From the NCBI GenBank assembly GCA_902463725.1, contig CABQGK010000006.1, positions 99,829 through 163,828 on the forward strand: a DNA stretch of 64,000 nucleotides. The letters run 5' to 3'. Source of the DNA: an uncultured Sutterella sp. (GTDB lineage Bacteria > Pseudomonadota > Gammaproteobacteria > Burkholderiales > Burkholderiaceae_F). The notes under the pieces are model-generated. The model saw nothing but the letters and a program-made list of their open reading frames with translations, did no database searches and was not told the origin of the DNA. The translations under genes and the position numbers were made by a program. Shown here in pieces: positions 16,190 to 24,470 of this stretch. The first letter of the stretch is position 1. Every line of letters starts with the position of its first letter.

Positions 16190-16363
16190 GATAGCGCCTC
16201 CGGCGGATGTCGTCAACAGTCCGCCGGGAGTGACGACTCTCTTAGTAGTCGTCCCCAACAACGCCTTCTTGCCAGAAGACGTGTTTCGGCGGTCGACTCC
16301 TTTTGGCCTGCTCCGTCGGGTGCCCCCTTCGCAGACTTACTATTAATCGACCGCACCTCTATC
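16190..16363 (-). ncRNA. Lysine riboswitch (L box)
   Basis: All five stems of the lysine aptamer can be drawn. P1 is GATAG-AGGTGC with GGCGCTATC. P2 is GCGGTCGA/TCGACCGC, enclosing the conserved AGTAAG and AAAAGGAG loops and an inner GTCTGC/GCAGGC stem. The junction is CGCCGAAAC. P3 is ACGTCTTCT/AGAAGGCGT, P4 GACGACT/AGTCGTC, and P5 CCGGCGGA/TCCGCCGG, followed by GGAGGCGCTATC. The core sequences match the known L-box consensus. It sits in the leader of lysP and should repress it when lysine is abundant. Confidence 0.95.
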
Positions 16364-16685
16364 TGTCACACATGAGCGATTATCTATGGCAAGCAAAGCA
16401 TCCACCATAGGACATCACCCCTGCATTGTACTGCGGATATTTCCATCTATGGGGAAGATTTTTTAAGTGCTGGCTTCAGGCGGCTGTGCCCATAATGCAG
16501 CTCCGCTCAGCCTTGTGGCAGTAGGCAGTGATCCGAGGGACAAGTTTTGACTAGGCGCGATATTCTTGGAATGATGGGCAGCGTAGCGAAGCCATCGATT
16601 CCAGTCCGCCGTGTTTCGCGCGAAGACGCGAGCCTCTTGGGTTGAAGTAAGACGTGGAAATATGGAAATTAGATGCTAGGTGGGA
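16364..16685 (-). other. Intergenic region between tmRNA and the lysP leader
   Basis: About 320 bases with no credible gene. It must carry the lysP promoter on the minus strand (GATAAT, minus strand, just upstream of the riboswitch is a possible -10, without a good -35). I see no clear intrinsic terminator for ssrA here. Confidence 0.4.
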
Positions 16686-17048
16686 TGGTGGAGGCGGCGG
16701 GAGTTGAACCCGCGTCCGGAAACCTTTTTCTGCTCTATCTACATGCTTAGACGATCTATTTGAGTTTCATCAGCGGGTAAGCCGACCGTCAGGCCAGCCC
16801 GATGACTAGATGGCTTAGATTTCGGAGGTGAACCACCAACCTGAACAACTCCTAGACTCTTGAGATGATGTTGCTGCTAGTTACCTAGCCAGGCTCAGAG
16901 TCCAGCCTGTGCAACATCTCGCTAATTAAGCAGCGAGAGCGAAACGCGTATTGTTGGCGTTTGTTTGTGTGCAGCTTTTTTTCGAGGCTACTGCCACTCG
17001 ACATGCAAGACACAGCGTCCGCGTCCCCGTCGAAACCAAGGCGCCCCC
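16686..17048 (-). ncRNA. ssrA: tmRNA (ssrA)
   Basis: Transfer-messenger RNA that frees stalled ribosomes and tags their product. The 363-nt gene has a tRNA-like acceptor stem, GGGGGCG at the 5' end (17042-17048) pairing with CGCCTCC before ACCA at 16686-16689, and the conserved GGTTTCGACG after the 5' strand and GTTCAACTCCCGCC T arm at the 3' end. The tag frame runs from GCC at 16956-16958 to TAA at 16926-16928 and encodes ANNTRFALAA. The ALAA end is the ClpXP degradation signal. Confidence 0.96.
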
Positions 17049-17123
17049 ACTGTGAGTATTTGATGCTAACACAGTTTGATGTGTACTGCAAATTGAGCAC
17101 CATGTTCAATGCTTGCCGATCGA

Positions 17124-17843
17124 TCAGCAGGTGGTTGCGTACGGAAGTGTCTGTAAACGTTGTGCCCACGCTAAGAGATCCGCTGGACGTTGAGCGTGGT
17201 AGTCAGCATTCCAACTCTTCATGTCATCGGCGCTATAGCCCCAAGCAACACTGGCAACACGCATCTGAGCGGTGTGCGCAGCGAGAACGTCTCGTTCATC
17301 GTCGCCCGCGTAGATCGCCTCGGTAGCGCTTACTTCCATGATTCTGAGCGCTTCGAGTAGTGAGTCAGGGCTCGGTTTCATCGTGCAGTGCGGCGAGTCA
17401 AAACCAAGAACGACATCAAAGATCGACTCAATCTCGAGAGCCTTTAGGAGTTGTCGCGTGAGGGCTTCGGGTTTGTTGGTGACAATACCTGTAGCAATAC
17501 CCGCTTGGCGTAACCCAGCAAGGAGTTCACTGATGCCATCAAAGAGCACTGTACCCGTTGTGATATCTTCGGCGTAATAGCGAAGAAAGTCCGCGCGTAG
17601 TGCCTTAAATCGTTCGTGCTCAGTGGTGATGCCAAGGCCACGTCCGAGCATACCTGGAGCTCCACGACTCACAAAGGGGCGAAGGACCTCTAGTGGGAGT
17701 GGGGTCTTGCCCTCGTCGATGAGTACACGATTGGCTGCGTGGACTAATGTTGGAGCGGTATCGATCAGGGTTCCATCAAGGTCAAACAAGAAGAGTTTCA
17801 GGGGCATGGCAACAAAACGGACGATGACGCCGTCATAGAGCAT
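17124..17843 (-). CDS. gph: Phosphoglycolate phosphatase (HAD family)
   Basis: Removes phosphate from 2-phosphoglycolate, a product of DNA repair. The HAD motifs are in order: FDLDGTLIDT (motif I, nucleophile Asp), TGIVTNKP (motif II), KPSPDSLLEAL (motif III Lys) and YAGDDERDVLAA (motif IV). The longest frame gives 239 residues; an ATG at 17807 (MPLKLFLFDLDG) would give 227 and looks closer to the family start, but neither has a good ribosome-binding site. In Burkholderiales gph sits near ubiG/ompA/gyrA as here. Other HAD substrates are possible. Confidence 0.85.
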   Translation of the reverse strand: MLYDGVIVRFVAMPLKLFLFDLDGTLIDTAPTLVHAANRVLIDEGKTPLPLEVLRPFVSRGAPGMLGRGLGITTEHERFKALRADFLRYYAEDITTGTVLFDGISELLAGLRQAGIATGIVTNKPEALTRQLLKALEIESIFDVVLGFDSPHCTMKPSPDSLLEALRIMEVSATEAIYAGDDERDVLAAHTAQMRVASVAWGYSADDMKSWNADYHAQRPADLLAWAQRLQTLPYATTC

Positions 17844-17857
17844 CGAAAGTCAACAAA

Positions 17858-17891
17858 ATGAAACCCTCGACAACAGAGTCATCGAGGGTTT
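17858..17891 (-). terminator. Terminator after ompA
   Basis: A perfect 10-bp stem AAACCCTCGA/TCGAGGGTTT (17871-17880 with 17882-17891 by paired arms) is followed on the minus strand by CATTTTGTTG. It lies between ompA and gph, so gph is probably read separately or by leak-through. Confidence 0.8.
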
Positions 17892-17939
17892 GCACTGTCA
17901 TTCATGAGCGCTCCCCGAGGGGAGCACGCTCACGCCAAA

Positions 17940-18620
17940 TTACATGGCGGGGCGGGAACCCACGACTTCGACCACAGCGCGGCGGTTCGGAGCCAAGCAC
18001 TGAACGAGTTCGCGGAAGTTCTTGATCTGACCCTTCTTGGTCGGATTCGGGCAGTTGACCACAGGGTCAGCCTTGCCGTAGCCAACGGTCTTGATCAGGT
18101 TGGCGCTCACACCCTTGCTGACGAGGTAGGCCTTGACGGCTTCAGCACGACGCAGGGAGAGTTTTTCGTTGTAAGCATCCTTACCGATACGGTCGGTGTA
18201 GCCAGAGGAGAGGATGACTTCAACGTCAACGCCAGCGAGAGCGGCAACGAGGTCATCAAGAACGCGCTTGCCTTCGGGCTTGAGATCAGCCTTGTCGAAG
18301 TTAAAGAGCGTGTCAGCGGCGAACGTCACCTTTTCAGCGGCCTTGGCCTTGGGAGCCGGAGCGGCGGCAGGAGCCGGAGCGCAAACAGCGGCAGAGAGGA
18401 TGTCAGCGTCACAAGCGCAGCCTTCACCATCACGACCCTGAGCTTCGGCGAGAGCCGGAGTCCAGAAGCCCGTGCGCCAGCAGAGACCGGTGGAGTTCTT
18501 GACGATCTGACCATCCGTCGAGTGAACATAGGGACTCGTGGCGTCGGCAGCGAAAGAAGCGCCCGACACCGTCAGCATCATGGCGGCAACAAGACCACCG
18601 AGCTTAAGAGAAGTTTTCAT
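17940..18620 (-). CDS. ompA: OmpA-family outer-membrane protein
   Basis: Abundant cell-envelope protein that anchors to peptidoglycan. From ATG at 18620 (GAGGA 8 nt upstream) the protein has 226 residues: a Sec signal peptide ending SGASFA, a short Cys-containing segment (about 23-85), an Ala/Pro-rich hinge, and a C-terminal OmpA domain (FNFDKADLKPEGK, SSGYTDRIG, NEKLSLRRAEAVKAYLVSKG, PNRRAVVEV) that binds diaminopimelate. There is no eight-stranded barrel, as in the short OmpA of other Burkholderiales. The frame upstream of 18620 is open to 18719, but that is non-coding. Codon use is strongly biased, fitting high expression. Confidence 0.92.
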   Translation of the reverse strand: MKTSLKLGGLVAAMMLTVSGASFAADATSPYVHSTDGQIVKNSTGLCWRTGFWTPALAEAQGRDGEGCACDADILSAAVCAPAPAAAPAPKAKAAEKVTFAADTLFNFDKADLKPEGKRVLDDLVAALAGVDVEVILSSGYTDRIGKDAYNEKLSLRRAEAVKAYLVSKGVSANLIKTVGYGKADPVVNCPNPTKKGQIKNFRELVQCLAPNRRAVVEVVGSRPAM

Positions 18621-18902
18621 TGTTTTTATCCTCAAAAAGTACAGGAAGCTAAAACGGAAAGGACGATTTGTCGCCGACCTCATCAGCGTTACCACTGAGA
18701 CCGGCATCCAAATAGCCAAATTCTAACCTTTTACAGTAGGTCCGCCAACCAAAGAGTCAAGTACCCACAACCTAAGGCAACTGGCTGACCCATTCTATGG
18801 AGTCGGTTCGACCCATAGAGTTTGAAAATCATTGATCGACGTTACGCACATTTTGGCAGATTCTCCAAGAACGTGCCACTGCTACGCGCCACTCAATGAC
18901 AA

Positions 18903-20219
18903 TCACGCCTTATTTTGCCATTTACGAGACAACTCTTTGATCGAAGTGACTGTTTTTTGACGAGAGTCGTATGTTTTCTGTTGCTTATTTGCAATTAGAC
19001 GCCCAGCCACCCACGTGTGGGTGATGTTTTCTCGATCGGAGGCGTAGAGAACTTGTGCTGCCGCATCACTGACTGGCAGTGTGTTGAGAGCCTCTAGGTT
19101 GATAGCAATGAGATCGGCGGCTTTGCCACGTTCGATACTGCCGATCTCATGATCCCACTGCAACGCTCTCGCCCCGCCTAGGGTCGCCGCTTCGAGCATA
19201 TCTGCTACGCGAGCACGTGTGGTGTCCCCAGCAACGGCTTTGGTCAACATGGCAGCCAAGCGGGTTTCTCCGAGAAGGTCGAGTTTGTCGTTGCTCGCGA
19301 CCCCGTCGGTGCCAATGCCAAGGTTAAGGCCTAGCTCTAACGCCTTGGCAACAGGTGCAAAGCCGCTCGCGAGCTTCAGATTTGAGCAAGGACAGTGGCA
19401 CATGGAGGCGCCAGCTTCGGCGAGCGCCGAGAGTTCTTCCTCCGTAGCGTGGACGTTGTGAACGGCAATGAGTCGCTCATTGAGTAGGCCGAGGCGCTTG
19501 AGACGCTCTAAGGGTCGAACACCATGCTCTTTGAGTGAGCCCAGCACTTCGTCACGAGTTTCGTTGAGATGGATGTGAATGGGAATGTTGTACGAAGCGC
19601 TAATTTCCGCTGAGCGCGCAAGCGACGCGTTGCTCACTGTGTAGGGAGCATGGGGGGCGATTGTTGTATGGACGAATTCATCATCGCGGTGTGCTTCAAT
19701 CAGAGCGATACCCTTGTCGAAATATTCGGCATCATCTTTGGCCCAAGCGCTCGGGAACCCAATGACCATGGCAGAGACTGCGCAGCGCAGACCCGCTGCA
19801 CGTAAACCCTCTGCCGCGGCTTCAGGAAAGAAGTAATGGTCTGACGTGCAAGTGATCCCACTTTCAGCCATCTCTAGCCCAGCCATGTAGGAGCCATCAC
19901 GCACGAAATCGTGGCTCATGAGTTTGCCCTCCACGGGCCAGATGGCTTTATTGAGCCAGTCCATGAGGGCAAGGTCGGGGCCCAGACCTCGGAGAAGGTT
20001 CATGGCGGCATGGCTATGAAGATTGACGAGGCCTGGCATCACAACGCTACTCTCTAGCGTTATGCGTTCAGCGGGTTCATACTGCTTGCGAGCAAGCGCA
20101 GTGGGCAGTACATCAAGGATGCGACCAGCGTGCACCACCACTGCATGATGCTCGAGGGTGGTGTTTTTTGGCACGATAGGAATGACCCAACGTGCTTCGA
20201 TGATAGTATCGACTTGCAT
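18903..20219 (-). CDS. mtaD: 5'-methylthioadenosine/S-adenosylhomocysteine deaminase (amidohydrolase)
   Basis: Amidohydrolase of the TrzA/MtaD group that deaminates MTA, SAH or related adenosines. The 438-residue protein has the metal motif NLHSHAAMNLLRG, a second His motif HIHLNETRDE, HNVHATEEEL, and the late GTDGVASNDKLDLL with the metal-binding Asp. Neighbouring ompA and gyrA is the usual place for this gene in Burkholderiales. Exact substrate is family-level inference. ATG at 20219 follows AAGGAA, 6 nt away. Confidence 0.85.
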   Translation of the reverse strand: MQVDTIIEARWVIPIVPKNTTLEHHAVVVHAGRILDVLPTALARKQYEPAERITLESSVVMPGLVNLHSHAAMNLLRGLGPDLALMDWLNKAIWPVEGKLMSHDFVRDGSYMAGLEMAESGITCTSDHYFFPEAAAEGLRAAGLRCAVSAMVIGFPSAWAKDDAEYFDKGIALIEAHRDDEFVHTTIAPHAPYTVSNASLARSAEISASYNIPIHIHLNETRDEVLGSLKEHGVRPLERLKRLGLLNERLIAVHNVHATEEELSALAEAGASMCHCPCSNLKLASGFAPVAKALELGLNLGIGTDGVASNDKLDLLGETRLAAMLTKAVAGDTTRARVADMLEAATLGGARALQWDHEIGSIERGKAADLIAINLEALNTLPVSDAAAQVLYASDRENITHTWVAGRLIANKQQKTYDSRQKTVTSIKELSRKWQNKA

Positions 20220-20524
20220 GAATTCTTCCTTTGAAAGTGCGGGTGAGCTTGGAGGTCAATACGCCGCTTTTGATGTCATTGTACTTTGGCAGAGGTTAGC
20301 TCATACCTGATAGAATCAATTATTTAAGATAAGATGGCAGCCGCTTGGGAGCCGACATCTAGCGTGCGTTGTTAAACGCACGCATTGTTGTCGTGTGAGG
20401 GTCGATGTGACTCTGTGGATTGAACGCGTGTCTGCCTCAGAGACTACGGATTTTGTTTGTAAGCCGATACGTGGGCGAAGGTTCACGTATTTTTCGTGCG
20501 CAAAATTGCTGAAGGGAGTCCTCG
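20220..20524 (+). promoter_or_regulatory. gyrA leader region
   Basis: About 300 bases shared by divergent mtaD and gyrA. It holds two stem-loops: a 9-bp GC-rich hairpin (20362-20383, GTTA loop) and a 7-8 bp hairpin followed by TTTT (20466-20494), the latter resembling an intrinsic terminator 30 nt before the gyrA start. The ribosome-binding site is AGGGAG just before ATG 20525. Confidence 0.55.
20466..20494 (+). terminator. Terminator/attenuator-like hairpin in the gyrA leader
   Basis: GATACGTG (20466-20473) pairs with CACGTATT (20484-20491), one G-U, and the T run continues to 20494. It could stop transcripts before gyrA. Confidence 0.5.
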
Positions 20525-23347
20525 ATGGACGAAAAAGAGAATAAGGAAGAGTTGGAAGCAGAAGTGCTCGATGATGCAGCGCTTGATGAGGATGGCGGCA
20601 GTGACGGCGACGGCACGTCTCCGCTTTCCGTGGCGCATGAGCTACTGCCGATTTCTCTTGAGACCGAAATGAAGCAGTCCTATTTGGACTACGCTATGAG
20701 CGTCATTGTCGGTCGTGCTTTGCCTGACGTCCGTGATGGCTTCAAGCCCGTTCATCGCCGTGTGCTTTATGCCATGAACGAGCTAAAAAACACACACAAT
20801 AACCCCACCAAGAAATCCGCCCGCGTGGTGGGTGAAGTGCTTGGTAAATATCACCCGCACGGGGATAGCGCTGCGTACATGACAGTGGTGCGTATGGCGC
20901 AGCCCTTCTCATTACGCTACCCCCTTATCTACGGTCAGGGGAATTTTGGTTCTATCGACGGCGACAGTCCAGCAGCGATGCGTTATACGGAAGTACGCCT
21001 CATGAAGATCGCGAGCGAAATGCTGGCAGATATTAATGAGGAGACTGTGGACTTTGTGCCAAATTTTGACAACTCCGAACGTGAACCTGTGGTGCTGCCA
21101 ACGCGTTTGCCGCAGCTACTGATTAACGGTAGTTCTGGTATCGCTGTAGGTATGGCAACGAGTATTCCGCCGCACAATTTGCGTGAGACCATTGTAGCGT
21201 GCCTACATTACCTGCACCATCCCGACTGCACGATTGATGATTTGATCAAGTTGATGCCGGCGCCTGACTTTCCCACAGGTGGCATCATTTTCGGCATTCA
21301 TGATGTTCACGAGGGGTATCGCACTGGGCGAGGACGCGTGGTGATGCGCGCCCGCACGCATTTTGAAGAGTTTGGACGCGATCGCACGCGAATTGTCGTC
21401 GATGAAATCCCCTACATGGTCAATAAGCGCATCATGTACGAGAAGATGCATGAACTCGTGCGAGATAAGAAGATCGAAGGTGTCGCGGAAATGCGCGACG
21501 AATCGAGCTCCAAGATTCGCATCTGCATTGACCTGAAGTCTGGGGTTATGCCCGAGGTTGTACTCAACAACCTCTACAAGATGACGCAGATGCAAGAAAG
21601 CTTTGGCATGAACATGGTGGCGCTCGTTGACGGCCAGCCCACTCTGCTCAACCTCAAGCAGATGATTCTGCACTTTATTGCGCATCGTCGTGAGGTGGTT
21701 ACCCGCCGTACCGTTTTCCGTCTGCGAAAGTTCCGCCGCGAAGGCCACTTGTTGGAAGGTCAGGCAGTCGCGCTCAGCAATCTTGACGAGTTCATCCGTA
21801 TCATCCGTGCAGCGACCACGCCTGCAGAGGCGGCCGAGCAGTTACTAAGCCGCGGTTGGCCGATGGTGTTCGCTCAAGAACTTGTTAACCGTAGCCCCTC
21901 TGAGATTAAGAAGTTCTACCCTGAGGACATGGATCCTGCGCGCGGCATGCAGAGCGATGGCCTTTATTACCTCACTCGTGCGCAGGTCGATAGCATTTTG
22001 CGTATGAACCTGCGTAGCCTGACGGGGCTTGAACAAGAGGCTGTGCGCAATGAGTACCAACAGGTGCTGCACTCGATTGCGGACTGTTTGGATATTTTGG
22101 CCAAGCCCGAGCGTGTCAATCACATCATTGGCGAGGAGCTCGAAGCCATTCGTGACGAGTACGGTGACGAGCGTCGCTCGACAGTGGATCCGCATGGCGA
22201 TCCGAATTTCAACAAACGCGATCTCATTCCGCGCCGGGAGATGGTGGTTACACTCACTCGCAGTGGCTTTATCAAGAGTCAGGAACTTGATGACTACAAT
22301 GCCCAGATTCGCGGCGGGAAGGGACGCAAAGTCCAGGAAATGACCAAGGATGATGAGATTAACGAACTCTTCATCGCGAATACTCATGATGTCATCCTCT
22401 GCTTCTCGACCATGGGTCGCATGTATCCGATCGACGTGTTTGAGCTGCCCGAAGGTAAGTCAAACGCGCGCGGTCGCCCCATTGTCAACTTGTTGCCTCT
22501 AGAGGCTGGTGAGCAGATCTCGTTCATCCTACCCGTGCAGTCGCTCAATAAGAAGGGACAGTACTTGGTGATGGCGACCGCCAAAGGTGCTGTTAAGAGA
22601 ACACCGCTCATTTTGTTCCGTCATGCACGCTTGCGCGGTATTAATGCCATTTCGCTCGCAGAGGATGACCAGCTCATCGGGGTGGCCATTACGCATGGTA
22701 AGCACGACGTGATGCTCTTTACGGATGCCAATCGTGCTGTTCGCGCTTCGGAAAGTGACTTCCGCCCGCAGGGGCGTACGGCGCGCGGACAACGTGGTAT
22801 CCGTTTGGCTGAGGGACACAAAGTCGTCTCGCTGGTTGTCACCGACAACGAGGACGATCTCATCTTAACCGTCTCGGACAAGGGCTTTGGCAAGCGCTCT
22901 CCTGTGAATATGTTCCCGCGTAAGAAGCGTGGTGGCAAGGGTGTCGTTGCTTTCTCTTCTGCGAACGAAGAGAGAACGGGTCACCTAGTTGCTGCGGTCA
23001 CCATCTCCGACGATGACGATGTGATGATTCTTTCGACGGGCGGAAAAGTGATCCGCATGGACGCCTCGACGATTAATATCCACAACCGTATTGCAAGTGG
23101 GGTTCGTCTGATTAACCTCGACGACGATATGGTGCTGTCCGTTCGACGCGCGACTCGTGTTGATGAGGAGCTTCAGGAACGCAAGCAGCCTGAAGAGGAT
23201 CAAGACGAAGAAAGCCTCCTCTCAGATGAAGAAGCGTTGCTCGACGCAGAGGAAGAAGCCCTCGATGAGGATCTCGACGAGGAGGATCTCGACGAGGACG
23301 AGGGGGTTGATATAGACGACGAAGAAGAGAACGAAGACGGCCGCTGA
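20525..23347 (+). CDS. gyrA: DNA gyrase subunit A
   Basis: Breakage-reunion subunit of gyrase. The 940 residues include an acidic N-terminal extension of about 38 residues, the core with catalytic Tyr154 (AMRYTEV, equal to E. coli Tyr122), a six-bladed C-terminal wrapping domain with GyrA-box QIRGGKG (E. coli QRRGGKG), and a very acidic tail of about 50 residues. In the quinolone-resistance region Ser115 equals E. coli Ser83, but Met119 (codon at 20879) stands where E. coli has Asp87. It is the first gene of the gyrA-serC-pheA-hisC-cmk block; serC follows 40 nt later. Confidence 0.98.
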   Translation: MDEKENKEELEAEVLDDAALDEDGGSDGDGTSPLSVAHELLPISLETEMKQSYLDYAMSVIVGRALPDVRDGFKPVHRRVLYAMNELKNTHNNPTKKSARVVGEVLGKYHPHGDSAAYMTVVRMAQPFSLRYPLIYGQGNFGSIDGDSPAAMRYTEVRLMKIASEMLADINEETVDFVPNFDNSEREPVVLPTRLPQLLINGSSGIAVGMATSIPPHNLRETIVACLHYLHHPDCTIDDLIKLMPAPDFPTGGIIFGIHDVHEGYRTGRGRVVMRARTHFEEFGRDRTRIVVDEIPYMVNKRIMYEKMHELVRDKKIEGVAEMRDESSSKIRICIDLKSGVMPEVVLNNLYKMTQMQESFGMNMVALVDGQPTLLNLKQMILHFIAHRREVVTRRTVFRLRKFRREGHLLEGQAVALSNLDEFIRIIRAATTPAEAAEQLLSRGWPMVFAQELVNRSPSEIKKFYPEDMDPARGMQSDGLYYLTRAQVDSILRMNLRSLTGLEQEAVRNEYQQVLHSIADCLDILAKPERVNHIIGEELEAIRDEYGDERRSTVDPHGDPNFNKRDLIPRREMVVTLTRSGFIKSQELDDYNAQIRGGKGRKVQEMTKDDEINELFIANTHDVILCFSTMGRMYPIDVFELPEGKSNARGRPIVNLLPLEAGEQISFILPVQSLNKKGQYLVMATAKGAVKRTPLILFRHARLRGINAISLAEDDQLIGVAITHGKHDVMLFTDANRAVRASESDFRPQGRTARGQRGIRLAEGHKVVSLVVTDNEDDLILTVSDKGFGKRSPVNMFPRKKRGGKGVVAFSSANEERTGHLVAAVTISDDDDVMILSTGGKVIRMDASTINIHNRIASGVRLINLDDDMVLSVRRATRVDEELQERKQPEEDQDEESLLSDEEALLDAEEEALDEDLDEEDLDEDEGVDIDDEEENEDGR

Positions 23348-23387
23348 TTGTGCGTAGCATGGCTGCCAAGAAACGGGAGAATGAAAC

Positions 23388-24470
23388 GTGGATAAGACGG
23401 AATTCAATTTTTCCGCAGGACCAGCCATGCTGCCTGCAGAGGTTGTCGACAATCTGGCACGGGCCTGCGTCGATTGTGAGGGCAGTGGACTCTCCCTGTT
23501 TGAACTTGGACACCGAACCAAACTGTTTGGCACGGTGCTCGATGAGCTGATCGAGAGGGTGCGTCGCACGCTCAATGTGCCCGATGGGTTCGACGTTCTT
23601 TTTAGTCCGGGCGGCGGGACAATGCAGTTTTCAGCGGTTCCGCTTAACCTCTGCACACAAGGTTGCCGTGGGGCTTATGTCGTGACTGGACATTGGTCTC
23701 GGGCTGCCTATAGTGAGGCGAACCGAATCACGTCTGCCTATCTGCTTTGGAATGGGGGCAACGCGCCGCTACCCACGGCCCGTATGGAGCCCGCACGTGG
23801 GACAGACTTTGTTTTTTACTGCGACAATGAGACGATCGACGGTAAAGAGTTTCCTACGCCTCCAGAGCTCATCAAGGGTGATGCGGCCTTGGTGGCCGAT
23901 ATGTCCTCCAACATTCTTTCGCGCCCCATTGACTGGTCATTGCACGATGTGGTGTTCTCCTCACTGCAGAAAAATCTTGGTACGGCGGGGGCTAGCCTCA
24001 TTGTGGTGCGTCGAGATCTTTATGGCTCCATTAGCGAGCGCACGCCCGCGCTGCTCAATTGGCAAAAACTTGCGCGAGCGGGCAGTATGCCTAATACGCC
24101 CCCAGTGGTAGCGCTCTATACAGCGCTTTTAATGTTGCGCTGGCTGGAGCGCGAGGGTGGTGTGGCAGTGATGGCAGAGCGTGCCCTTGAGCGCTCGAGC
24201 GTGCTATATCGAGCGCTGGATGCCGCCCGCCCCTTTTACACTGCTATGGTTAGCGAGTCGGTGCGAAGCCGCATGAATGTGGTGTTTGATCTACCGACGG
24301 AGCGCTTGCGAGAACTCTTCATCGCAGAGGCTTCGCAAAAAGGACTCAAGAACTTAGCTGGTCACCGAACCCGTGGCGGCATCCGTGCCTCCCTCTATAA
24401 CGCGATGCCTGTTGCAGGTGCTCAGGCACTTGCTAGCTTCATTACTGAGTTTGCTAAGCGTCATGCCTGA
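23388..24470 (+). CDS. serC: Phosphoserine aminotransferase
   Basis: PLP enzyme that makes phosphoserine from phosphohydroxypyruvate (serine) and also acts in pyridoxal phosphate synthesis. The 360 residues start with FNFSAGPAMLP, contain FSPGGGTMQFSAVPLN, the PLP Lys in SSLQKNLGTAGASLIVV, and SRMNVVFDLP near the C-terminus. The start is GTG at 23388 with GGGAG upstream. The 3' end overlaps pheA by 8 nt, so the two are translationally coupled. Confidence 0.96.
   Translation: MDKTEFNFSAGPAMLPAEVVDNLARACVDCEGSGLSLFELGHRTKLFGTVLDELIERVRRTLNVPDGFDVLFSPGGGTMQFSAVPLNLCTQGCRGAYVVTGHWSRAAYSEANRITSAYLLWNGGNAPLPTARMEPARGTDFVFYCDNETIDGKEFPTPPELIKGDAALVADMSSNILSRPIDWSLHDVVFSSLQKNLGTAGASLIVVRRDLYGSISERTPALLNWQKLARAGSMPNTPPVVALYTALLMLRWLEREGGVAVMAERALERSSVLYRALDAARPFYTAMVSESVRSRMNVVFDLPTERLRELFIAEASQKGLKNLAGHRTRGGIRASLYNAMPVAGAQALASFITEFAKRHA

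Noticed and set aside
17904..18698. 264-codon frame antisense to ompA
   Set aside because: Shadow of the biased ompA codons.
23341..23550. Separate small gene starting at 23350
   Set aside because: It overlaps serC in another frame and lacks a family match.
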